A stretch of 42,808 bases of DNA from NCBI GenBank assembly GCA_947626585.1, contig CANQSU010000002.1, positions 1 through 42,808 of the forward strand, given 5' to 3'. Source of the DNA: an uncultured Oscillospiraceae bacterium. GTDB lineage: Bacteria > Bacillota > Clostridia > Oscillospirales > Oscillospiraceae. Position 1 is the first letter of the stretch; each line of letters begins with the position of its first letter. Made by a program: the position numbers and the translations under genes. The notes beneath the pieces were generated by a model. That model had not been told where the DNA came from. It searched no databases and was given only the letters and a program-made list of their open reading frames with translations. Below, one piece after another: positions 34,379-39,779 of this stretch.

Positions 34379-34500
34379 ATGGTCATCGTCCAGTTCTGTT
34401 CATCCTCATGGTCGTCGGGTTTGTGACCCATGCTGTACATGTGCGTCGTGATGGATTTGTGTGGGAAGATGGTGCTTGCCGCCACATTGGGAGCGACCAT
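34375..34500 (-). CDS. Very small ORF upstream of the accessory gene
   Basis: This 41-codon frame starts ATG-GTC-GCT-CCC and ends GHKPDDHEDEQNWTMTM, with an acidic tail. The TGA overlaps the next GTG. It follows the truncated spoVT by 16 bases, and a GGAGGT lies inside the last spoVT codons, so translation may re-start here at a codon above the ATG. I do not recognise it. It is too short to be sure it is real. Confidence 0.4.
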   Translation of the reverse strand: MVAPNVAASTIFPHKSITTHMYSMGHKPDDHEDEQNWTMTM

Positions 34501-34516
34501 GGCCTCGCGGATGATT

Positions 34517-34693
34517 TTATGTACCTCCTGTCCTCTCGACAAACGTCAGAATAGCGAGGCAAAACCTCTCCCACCATGTCAATGCTGTCAGTGACGGGTC
34601 GCCGTCGCGGATGCGCAGGGTGCGGCGGATCTCCTTGGGGATGACCACGCGGCCCAGGTCGTCTATGCGTCTGACTATACCGGTTGCCTTCAT
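34517..34693 (-). CDS. spoVT: 5' part of split spoVT (33 native codons plus 25 element codons)
   Basis: SpoVT is an AbrB-family regulator that, with sigma-G, tunes forespore gene expression. This 58-residue frame, absent from the ORF track, starts MKATGIVRRIDDLGRVVIPK and continues to RDGDP exactly as SpoVT does. It then diverges at the core sequence into 25 unrelated residues (SLTALTWWERFCLAILTFVE...) encoded by the element. It has a strong AGGAGG site 7 bases before the ATG and a sigma-G-type promoter. As it stands it holds only the first half of the AbrB swapped-hairpin domain and lacks the effector domain, so it should be non-functional. The missing 146 residues are at 1055-1492. Confidence 0.95.
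   Translation of the reverse strand: MKATGIVRRIDDLGRVVIPKEIRRTLRIRDGDPSLTALTWWERFCLAILTFVERTGGT
34573..34608. other. Right attachment site (element arm plus core)
   Basis: The arm ACCATGTCAATGCTGTCAG (34573-34591) and the core CGGGTCGCCGTCGC (34595-34608) are separated by TGA. The arm is the inverted partner of the left arm with two mismatches in 19. In a circle, the two arms would flank the core with 16 bases between them, a symmetrical site typical of serine-recombinase attP. The outer side is spoVT codons 24-29. Confidence 0.88.
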
Positions 34694-34731
34694 TCTGAAG
34701 TCCTCCTGTCTCTATTTGTTTCGACAGGAAT

Positions 34732-34761
34732 TAGTATCCGCCGTTATCGCGGCAATATTCA
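34732..34761 (-). promoter_or_regulatory. Sigma-G-type promoter of spoVT
   Basis: On the minus strand TGAATA (34756-34761) and GATACTA (34732-34738) are 17 bases apart. The sigma-G/F consensus is close to TGMATA-N17/18-CATACTA. It lies about 40 bases above the spoVT ATG and below the terminator of the preceding gene. Forespore-specific expression of spoVT is established in Bacillus. Confidence 0.82.
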
Positions 34762-34784
34762 ATTGGACGGATTTGGAAAACAAA

Positions 34785-34825
34785 CGCGGCCTGACCCGGC
34801 GCATGTCGTTCCGGGTCAGGCCGCG
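34785..34825 (-). terminator. Strong intrinsic terminator after the hypothetical gene at 34866
   Basis: A 15-bp GC-rich perfect stem (CGCGGCCTGACCCGG and its complement) around an 11-base loop is followed on the minus strand by TTTGTTTTCC. It isolates spoVT from upstream transcription. Confidence 0.92.
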
Positions 34826-34865
34826 ACTATTTTGCGATGTAAGGGGCGGTCTCATAACCGCGCTT

Positions 34866-35417
34866 TTATTCCCGCCTGGCGAGAATGGATTCCATGTTGT
34901 CCAATATAAACTGCTGTGCCTCGCGGTTATAAATGACCACGGCGTACGTTCCGTTCCGCCCTTGGCGGTAGTCCAGACTGATGCCCAGACTCTCGCCGAA
35001 GGAAGTGGGCCGCTTGGTCTGTTTGCCGTCGGAGTCCGTAACGATTTGCAACGCGCCCGCGTCAATAAGGAAGGCCGTAATATCCTTGTAGCACAGCTTT
35101 TTCATGTTGTCATTGGCGACAAGCTCCGTGATACGCTGGGCGATCTTGGAGACAGGCAGCGGCTCCGGGGGAAATTCATATCGCTCAAGCTCCTGACGGG
35201 TTATACGGAAAGGTGTCTTTTTGTCCCTTTTAGGCACGGCGCCTCCGGCATCCACGACCCAGCTCAAAACCTCCTCCACATAGAGAAGGCACCGGCAGAT
35301 ACGTATGTTGTTCAGCACACTGTCTTCGCTGACATCCGCTCCCGTGATCGGATTCCGCCCACGAGCCAGCATACCTATGTAATCCCTGGCACGTTTCATT
35401 TTTTCAAGCTCATCCAT
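34866..35417 (-). CDS. Hypothetical protein (183 aa)
   Basis: I do not recognise this family. The protein starts MDELEKMKRARDYIGMLARG and appears wholly cytoplasmic. It has a mixed alpha/beta pattern, a PITGADVSEDSVLNNIRICR stretch, KIAQRITELVANDNMKKLCY, and a C-terminal beta-rich part (GISLDYRQGRNGTYAVVIYN). No cysteine cluster, signal or membrane segment is apparent. A GGGAGG site precedes the ATG and a strong terminator follows. It is transcribed towards spoVT but separated from it by that terminator. The gene belongs to the chromosomal flank, not the element. Confidence 0.8.
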   Translation of the reverse strand: MDELEKMKRARDYIGMLARGRNPITGADVSEDSVLNNIRICRCLLYVEEVLSWVVDAGGAVPKRDKKTPFRITRQELERYEFPPEPLPVSKIAQRITELVANDNMKKLCYKDITAFLIDAGALQIVTDSDGKQTKRPTSFGESLGISLDYRQGRNGTYAVVIYNREAQQFILDNMESILARRE

Positions 35418-35464
35418 CCGGTACGCCTCCCGTCTTTCGGATCAGAACACTTTCGACGGGAATC

Positions 35465-35974
35465 TTATCTGCTCCACTCCTTGATGAGCCTCAACACATC
35501 CTCTTTGCCGCCAACGGTGAAGCCGTCCAGGGCGGTCATGACGCCCAGCTTGCCGGTGTTCTGGATGATGAGCAGATGCTCCGTCTCCAGAGTACGGGTC
35601 ACATCCTCATAGTTTACAATGAGAGGATCAACGGAGGTCAGCACCTCCATCCGGTCCTCGTAGAACCTGGTCACTCTCTCCATATTGCCGTCCGAGCGCT
35701 CATTTATGGCCTTCCAGCCCCGCTTAATGCGGCTGCGGGGAATATACACGGCCAGATAGACGCAAACGGCCGCGAAGGTGACGGTCTCAATGAGTATGGG
35801 AAAGACGTGACCGCCCTTCCATATGGAGAAACCGGTGACCCCGGCCCATACAACGGTCAGGAAAATGATGAGCTTTTTCAACGTGGGGCCGTAATCCAGT
35901 CCGATGATGCGCTTCATACCCTCGCGAAAAAGCTCCTCGGTAACGGTAAATCTGTTTTCAGCTATAAGGTCCAT
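35465..35974 (-). CDS. YcxB-like membrane protein
   Basis: This 169-residue protein has two adjacent hydrophobic helices (LIIFLTVVWAGVTGFSIW and ILIETVTFAAVCVYLAVYIP, about 35-75) followed by a soluble beta-rich domain with YEDRMEVLTSVDPLIVNYED. That is the layout of YcxB-like proteins, whose function is unknown. The start is the ATG at 35974, behind a strong AAGGAGG; the track start 25 codons upstream runs into degV. It follows degV by 14 bases and is probably the second gene of that operon. Confidence 0.8.
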   Translation of the reverse strand: MDLIAENRFTVTEELFREGMKRIIGLDYGPTLKKLIIFLTVVWAGVTGFSIWKGGHVFPILIETVTFAAVCVYLAVYIPRSRIKRGWKAINERSDGNMERVTRFYEDRMEVLTSVDPLIVNYEDVTRTLETEHLLIIQNTGKLGVMTALDGFTVGGKEDVLRLIKEWSR

Positions 35975-35988
35975 CTTTTTGCGCCTCC

Positions 35989-36831
35989 TTATTTTCTGTA
36001 AAAGAGTATGCCCAAGGTTCCCGGCCCGCAGTGGCAGGAGACGGTGCACCCGGCGCGGGTGTGGATAACCTCCTCAAAGGGCACAAGCTCTCTAACTGTG
36101 CTTTCGGCGATGTCCCGGCACTCCCGGTCAATGCCGGAATCGGTAATGAACACCCGGCGCGTGTCCACGGTGGAGGGGTCGGCCAGCTTATCGCGTATGT
36201 ACGCCTCGATACAGGCGGAGATCTTGCCCCGGTATTTCTTCCCCACGCCCATGGCGCCGTCCTTGACATAGATGCACGGGTGGAGCTTCAGGAGATTTGC
36301 CCCCAGGGCCGTCAGGGCCGTACAACGTCCGCCCCGCCGGAGATAGTCAAGGGTATCCACCACGAAGCTCACGTCCAGTTTTTCCCGCTTTTCATCCAAC
36401 CGGCGCTTGATCTCGGCGGGCTCCATGCCGGTCTCCGCCATATCGCAGGCATCCAGCACCAGATGGCCTATACCGGTGGAAAGGTTTTTGCTGTCCACCA
36501 CGTAGACGTTCCCCAGCTCCTTCGCGGCGATGCATGCGTTCTGATAGCAGGAGGACATCTGTGCGCTTATGGTAAAATGGATGATGGCGTCGCACTCCTT
36601 CAGGAGCTTTCCAAACACATCAATGTAGTCCTGAACGTTAACAGCGGCGGTCGCGCCCAGCTGACCGCAGGACGCTATCTTCTCATAGAGTACGTCTGGC
36701 GTGATGTCCACGCCGTCCCGGTAGATGCCGCCCGCCACTTCCACGGACAGCGGCGTTATGGTGATGTTCCGGCTTGCCACAAGCTCGGGCGAAAGGTCAC
36801 AGGTGCTGTCGGCGGTTATTTTTATCTTCAA
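35989..36831 (-). CDS. DegV family fatty-acid-binding protein
   Basis: This 280-residue DegV protein binds a fatty acid; some homologues (FakB) present it to a fatty acid kinase for phospholipid synthesis. Signatures are KIKITADSTCDLSPELV at the start, LGATAAVNVQDYIDVF, IIHFTISAQMSSCYQNACIA, VYVVDSKNLSTGIGHLVLDA, the hairpin DTLDYLRRGGRCTALTA, and the end HCGPGTLGILFYRK. I use the TTG at 36831 with AGAGGGGG upstream; the ATG at 36855 has no ribosome site. An ideal sigma-A promoter lies just above. The fatty acid specificity cannot be told from sequence. Confidence 0.93.
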   Translation of the reverse strand: MKIKITADSTCDLSPELVASRNITITPLSVEVAGGIYRDGVDITPDVLYEKIASCGQLGATAAVNVQDYIDVFGKLLKECDAIIHFTISAQMSSCYQNACIAAKELGNVYVVDSKNLSTGIGHLVLDACDMAETGMEPAEIKRRLDEKREKLDVSFVVDTLDYLRRGGRCTALTALGANLLKLHPCIYVKDGAMGVGKKYRGKISACIEAYIRDKLADPSTVDTRRVFITDSGIDRECRDIAESTVRELVPFEEVIHTRAGCTVSCHCGPGTLGILFYRK

Positions 36832-36863
36832 AGGTCCAGACCCCCTCTTGATCATGTACTAAA

Positions 36864-36892
36864 ATTATATTATTTCCGTGCCTCTATGTCAA
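36864..36892 (-). promoter_or_regulatory. Sigma-A promoter of degV operon
   Basis: On the minus strand a perfect TTGACA (36887-36892) and TATAAT (36864-36869) are spaced by 17 bases. It is expected to give strong housekeeping expression of degV and the YcxB-like gene. Confidence 0.9.
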
Positions 36893-37037
36893 GAAAAAGG
36901 GCTGGATAATATTTCTGTGTCACTTCCTAAAATGCTCCGACACGTCCGCAAGCTGTTCCCGCATCCGCTTCACCACGGCGGAGGGGCTTTTTATTTCCGT
37001 CTTATACTAATCACCATTTAAAAGCATCAGTATTATT

Positions 37038-37066
37038 TTGACATTGAGGCGAAAGCATGATAGAAT
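37038..37066 (+). promoter_or_regulatory. Sigma-A promoter of the FeoB-associated gene
   Basis: TTGACA (37038-37043) and TAGAAT (37061-37066) are 17 bases apart, about 50 bases above the small membrane protein. Confidence 0.85.
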
Positions 37067-37118
37067 TGCGGATAATAGAAGCCGTATCAAAATCTTTTAG
37101 TAAAGGACCGTGCCTGAA

Positions 37119-37316
37119 ATGATTGCCTGGCTTACTGAAAATATGGCGACCATCCTTGTCGCCGCCGTTCTCATCGCCGTCATTGCCCTGGTGATTGTCG
37201 GGATGATAAAGAATAAAAAGAAAGGTCGAGGCGCCTGCTCCTGCGGCTGCGATTGCGGCGGCTGCCCCCAGGCGGGAACGTGCCGTTCGACCGCCAAAGC
37301 GCCCAAGAACAGGTAA
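37119..37316 (+). CDS. FeoB-associated Cys-rich membrane protein
   Basis: This 65-residue protein has one N-terminal membrane helix (ATILVAAVLIAVIALVIVGM) followed by a lysine stretch and a cysteine-rich tail (ACSCGCDCGGCPQAGTC, six Cys). This is the standard layout of the small protein often found after feoB, thought to assist ferrous iron uptake. Here no feoA or feoB is in the window, so it stands alone under its own promoter. The ATG at 37119 fits the family; the GTG at 37110 is possible. Confidence 0.88.
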   Translation: MIAWLTENMATILVAAVLIAVIALVIVGMIKNKKKGRGACSCGCDCGGCPQAGTCRSTAKAPKNR

Positions 37317-37383
37317 TACCAAGGAACCTCCAAATAAATCGCCGCGACGATTTATTTGGAGGTTCCTTAACATCGATTGGTAT
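37316..37383. repeat. Perfect palindromic repeat (21-bp arms)
   Basis: AAGGAACCTCCAAATAAATCG and its exact complement flank a 6-base loop CCGCGA, with further pairing of ATACC and GGTAT outside. The unit follows the FeoB-associated gene stop directly and could end its transcript. A related copy of one arm lies at 42252-42275 (GGAACCTCCGAACAAATCGC), so this is a dispersed family, perhaps a MITE or REP-like element. Confidence 0.85.
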
Positions 37384-37424
37384 AAATTCACTTTGATTGT
37401 ACTTCGGCTTGCTCCGGGCAACCT

Positions 37425-37718
37425 GTGGTTGCCGGATTGGTGGGTCGAATTGGTCGCTATACCGTGGCGGGGCTTTTGGAGGAGCAGGACGCATTGTTTA
37501 CCGGCTGGAATTATTCTCAGGAGTACGACGCGGAGAGCGGGAAGATCCGCGTGCGGATCACTGCCGCTCCCAAAACGCTGACCGAGGGGATGAAGGTAAA
37601 CTTCATCGCCAGGAGCGGCGTGCTGAAGGTGATGGCGGCCGCGGGGGATGACGGGTATGAGCGTATCAACGGGTACTCCCTGGACTACAGCTCCTACGGC
37701 GACTGGTTGACGCCGTAG
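37425..37718 (+). pseudogene. C-terminal fragment of an unrecognised protein
   Basis: The frame (LFTGWNYSQEYDAESGKIRV, MKVNFIARSGVLKVMAAAGD, ending SSYGDWLTP) has coding-like composition and a beta-rich secreted-domain look. There is no ribosome site or plausible start, and it begins directly after the palindromic repeat. It is probably the end of a gene cut by a rearrangement. I do not recognise the family. Confidence 0.5.
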
Positions 37719-37801
37719 GATGAGGAATATAAGCCTTCCGCGCCATAGGGGATCAGCCGGGAATGAACCGGCTGATCCCCGCCTGTCGGGGAGCAGAAAA
37801 A

Positions 37802-37849
37802 GGGGCTGTGAAAAAAGAGCCGTTTCAGGCTTCATTTTTTCACAGCCCC
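37802..37849 (-). terminator. Intrinsic terminator of ybaK
   Basis: GGGGCTGTGAAAAAA pairs with TTTTTTCACAGCCCC around an 18-base loop and is followed on the minus strand by TTTTTCTG. It lies 5 bases beyond the ybaK stop. A second perfect hairpin without a T run (GGGGATCAGCCGG) lies at 37748-37780. Confidence 0.9.
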
Positions 37850-37853
37850 GTAT

Positions 37854-38336
37854 TCAATCCTCGCATATGTCCGCGACAGCCACGGGGATCACGCTTTGCA
37901 GATCCGTAAGGCTCAGCTCCACCTGAAAGCCCACCTTTCCCGCGCTGAAGGTGATCGTATCATAGAGCCGGGCGGTCTCGTCAATGACCGTGACAAACTG
38001 CTTTTTCATGCCAATGGGGGAGCAGCCGCCGTGGATATAGCCGGTGAGGGGCAGGAGTTCCTTCTGCTTTATCATCTCGATGCTCTTCTCCCCCACGGCC
38101 TTCGCGGCTTTCCTGAGGCTCAGCTCACGCTCCACCGGCACCATAAAGACGTAATGTCCGCCGGAGCCGGCCACGGTGACCAGAGTCTTGAACACCGCGT
38201 CCGGGTCGAGGCCCAGAACACGGGCCACGTCGGCGCCGCTGACCGCGCCGGTTTTGGAGTAGTCACGGGCCGTATAGCTGACGCCGTGCTGGTCAAGGAC
38301 GCGCATGACGTTGGTTTTCGGAATCCTGTCCGGCAT
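37854..38336 (-). CDS. ybaK: Cys-tRNA(Pro)/Cys-tRNA deacylase, YbaK/EbsC family
   Basis: This 160-residue trans-editing protein hydrolyses cysteine from mischarged tRNA(Pro). Family marks are KTNVMRVLDQHGVSYTARDY at the start, the lysine in VFKTLVTVAGSGGHYVFMVP (about 49-68), GEKSIEMIKQKELLPLTGYI, and the glycine-rich GGCSPIGMKKQFVTVIDETA (about 103-122). Length is normal. It begins 1 base after the stop of the E2-like gene and is probably co-transcribed with it. Confidence 0.92.
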   Translation of the reverse strand: MPDRIPKTNVMRVLDQHGVSYTARDYSKTGAVSGADVARVLGLDPDAVFKTLVTVAGSGGHYVFMVPVERELSLRKAAKAVGEKSIEMIKQKELLPLTGYIHGGCSPIGMKKQFVTVIDETARLYDTITFSAGKVGFQVELSLTDLQSVIPVAVADICED

Positions 38337-38337
38337 A

Positions 38338-39216
38338 TCAATAGATGTCCTGGACGACCTTTTCGGGCGGAACCATCAAGCGTTCCGGATGCATCAGGTT
38401 GTGCTTGAGCATCTTCAGCCCCTGAGCGTAGTTGTAGCCGTCGCAGATGCGCTCGTCGGTGACGATGGTGTAGTCCACATACCGCTTCTCCTCCACCTGC
38501 CCGGCCTTGTTCATCTCATAGACCCTGCGCTTTGCGCCGAAGGCGATAAAAATGGGCAGATTGCCGAAGTTGTAGAGGTGATGATAAATGGGCGGGATGC
38601 CCAGGGAACCAATGTCCGTGATGATCATGGAGCCGTGGAAGGGGCTGGCCTCCAGAATGAGCTTGGGGAGGATATGGAAATAATCCAGAAGGCAAAGGAA
38701 ACCCACGAGGAATTTTAAAATAAGCCGGGGGATCTTGACCAGGATCCCCGCCAGATCGCCGGTGGCGGTCTCGGAGCCGTTCTTCACGTGGTCGATGGCG
38801 GCGTTGAGCTTATTGTACACGTCAAAGACCGTGTCGGTGGGCTCAAAGATAACCTTGATGCTGGTCTCCCCGCCGTTTTCCTCCATAGTCTTTTTGACGG
38901 TCATGACCACCTCGATATTCTTCCGCGCGTAGGCCCGCTGGCCGTTTATGTATCGGTTGAGCTGTGGCTTCTGACTGATGGTGCGCACATAGGAGGCGAT
39001 GAACATATGGAGCATCCCCAGACCGGGATAGCCCTCCCGGCGTTTTTCACGCATGAATTTCTCCAACTCGGTTACCTCAACGGAATCGCGGAAATAGTTG
39101 GAGGCGTCGCCCCGGTCGCGCATGACGAAGGCTGTGATGCGCATGTAGGGGGTCATGCCGTGGATGCGGCGGCCCGGTCTGTTTTTCGGGAAGGTGGGAA
39201 CCTTTTCTTTAGCCAT
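38338..39216 (-). CDS. 2-oxoacid dehydrogenase E2-type acyltransferase-fold protein with altered active site
   Basis: This 292-residue protein has the catalytic-domain fold of E2/chloramphenicol acetyltransferase but no lipoyl or subunit-binding domains. The match covers TPYMRITAFVMRDRGDASNY, GMLHMFIASYVRTISQKPQL, HGSMIITDIGSLGIPPIYHH and the C-terminal VDYTIVTDERICDGYNYAQG. The usual catalytic DHRxxDG reads DERICDG, so the general-base histidine is replaced by glutamate. Normal acyl transfer is therefore doubtful. Similar stand-alone proteins occur in Clostridia; their role is unknown. The start is the ATG at 39216 behind GAGGGG. It has its own promoter and precedes ybaK. Confidence 0.8.
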   Translation of the reverse strand: MAKEKVPTFPKNRPGRRIHGMTPYMRITAFVMRDRGDASNYFRDSVEVTELEKFMREKRREGYPGLGMLHMFIASYVRTISQKPQLNRYINGQRAYARKNIEVVMTVKKTMEENGGETSIKVIFEPTDTVFDVYNKLNAAIDHVKNGSETATGDLAGILVKIPRLILKFLVGFLCLLDYFHILPKLILEASPFHGSMIITDIGSLGIPPIYHHLYNFGNLPIFIAFGAKRRVYEMNKAGQVEEKRYVDYTIVTDERICDGYNYAQGLKMLKHNLMHPERLMVPPEKVVQDIY

Positions 39217-39247
39217 TTCTACCCCTCGTTTCAGCATAGATATATAA

Positions 39248-39276
39248 AGTATATATCAATTTAGTGAAAGATGCAA
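39248..39276 (-). promoter_or_regulatory. Promoter of the E2-like/ybaK operon
   Basis: On the minus strand TTGCAT (39271-39276) and TATACT (39248-39253) are spaced by 17 bases, about 30 bases above the ATG. Confidence 0.7.
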
Positions 39277-39321
39277 CAGGTTTCAAACAAAAAATGATTT
39301 TTTGTAAAGTTTTTATTGAAT

Positions 39322-39347
39322 GCAACAGAGCTATTGAACTCCGTTGC
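39322..39347 (+). terminator. Hairpin with T run upstream of the truncated HTH gene
   Basis: GCAACAGAG pairs with CTCCGTTGC (one mismatch) across an 8-base loop and is followed by GTTATTTTT on the plus strand. It may be a terminator or attenuator left from a larger gene block. Confidence 0.5.
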
Positions 39348-39377
39348 GTTATTTTTATGAACGGGAGGCGAAAACAG

Positions 39378-39478
39378 ATGCCGGGGAAATACCTCAGCCT
39401 CAAAAAGCGGCGCGAAATCGAGAGACTCCGCGCCGGCGACAATAGCCCGACGGAGATTGCCGGCGTTATGGGCATGAC
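39378..39478 (+). pseudogene. Truncated HTH protein (transposase/regulator N-terminus)
   Basis: This fragment starts MPGKYLSLKKRREIERLRAG behind GGGAGGCG and continues DNSPTEIAGVMGM, an IS30-like or resolvase-like HTH start. It then runs at about 39478 into sequence that belongs to an opposite-strand gene. The remaining 35 or so codons of the track ORF are antisense to that gene. Confidence 0.6.
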
Positions 39479-39570
39479 TGCTTGCTCACCGCCTGGGCCA
39501 ACCGCTCCGGGGTCACCTGACACGCCTCACGCAGTTTCTTTATGTTCCGACCGAGATTTGTTTCCATCAT
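39466..39570 (-). pseudogene. Truncated Xre-family regulator N-terminus
   Basis: On the minus strand METNLGRNIKKLREACQVTP then ERLAQAVSKQS is a clear Xre-type HTH start, cut at the second recognition helix, followed two codons later by a stop (CP-stop). It collides head-to-head with the plus-strand HTH fragment at about 39478, marking a deletion endpoint. It is not in the ORF track. Confidence 0.65.
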
Positions 39571-39667
39571 ACTATCTTCCATTCTCATTTTCGGGCCCGT
39601 GATGCCATTATAGCGTGTTTTCCCGGCGCTTCCATAACCCTGCCGGTAACTGTGATCCTCCTCAAGG

Positions 39668-39696
39668 TTAAAAAATGAGCCGCACTGAAGTGCGGC
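39668..39696 (-). terminator. Intrinsic terminator of the rhodanese/TtcA-like gene
   Basis: On the minus strand GCCGCACT-TC-AGTGCGGC (8-bp stem, tight loop) is followed by TCATTTTTTAACC. It lies about 85 bases beyond the stop at 39780. The intervening sequence and 39571-39667 hold nothing else I recognise. Confidence 0.8.
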
Positions 39697-39779
39697 CCAT
39701 ACGGAAAACGGTTCGATTTACAGATGGGCAGCAAAAGAGACAATGCCTGTTGGGGTTTCTATTGCGGCGGAATAAGCGA

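Larger units (their letters stand above)
1493..34608. mobile_element. 33.1-kb site-specific element inserted in spoVT, carrying a glycan locus
   Basis: The element is bounded by two direct copies of CGGGTCGCCGTCGC (1493-1506 and 34595-34608), and recombination between them would remove 33,102 bp. Just inside each copy are 19-bp inverted arms, CTGACAACATGGACATGGT on the left and ACCATGTCAATGCTGTCAG on the right. The two halves of spoVT flank the element and rejoin in frame across the core. A large serine recombinase lies at the left end reading outward, and small accessory ORFs lie at the right end. No replication, conjugation or phage structural genes are visible, so it looks like an excisable chromosomal island or intervening element rather than an ICE or prophage. 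That it excises during sporulation is inference. Confidence 0.9.

Noticed and set aside
1493-34608. Inversion (phase-variable flip) of the element rather than excision
   Set aside because: The 14-bp cores are in direct orientation, so recombination between them deletes a circle. Inversion would need opposed cores.
34595-34608. Chance similarity of the two DGDP regions
   Set aside because: Besides 14 identical bases, the flanks are the two complementary halves of one known protein in the right order, strand and frame, and the inner arms form an inverted repeat. Coincidence is not credible.
1493-34608. Prophage or conjugative element
   Set aside because: No capsid, terminase, lysis, relaxase, type IV secretion or replication gene is visible; apart from the recombinase and small end ORFs the cargo is glycan synthesis.
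36920-36995. Minus-strand frame ending AVVKRMREQLADVSEHFRK
   Set aside because: It looks like the tail of a lost gene, but has only about 24 codons with an upstream stop and no ribosome site, so it is too weak to list as a feature.
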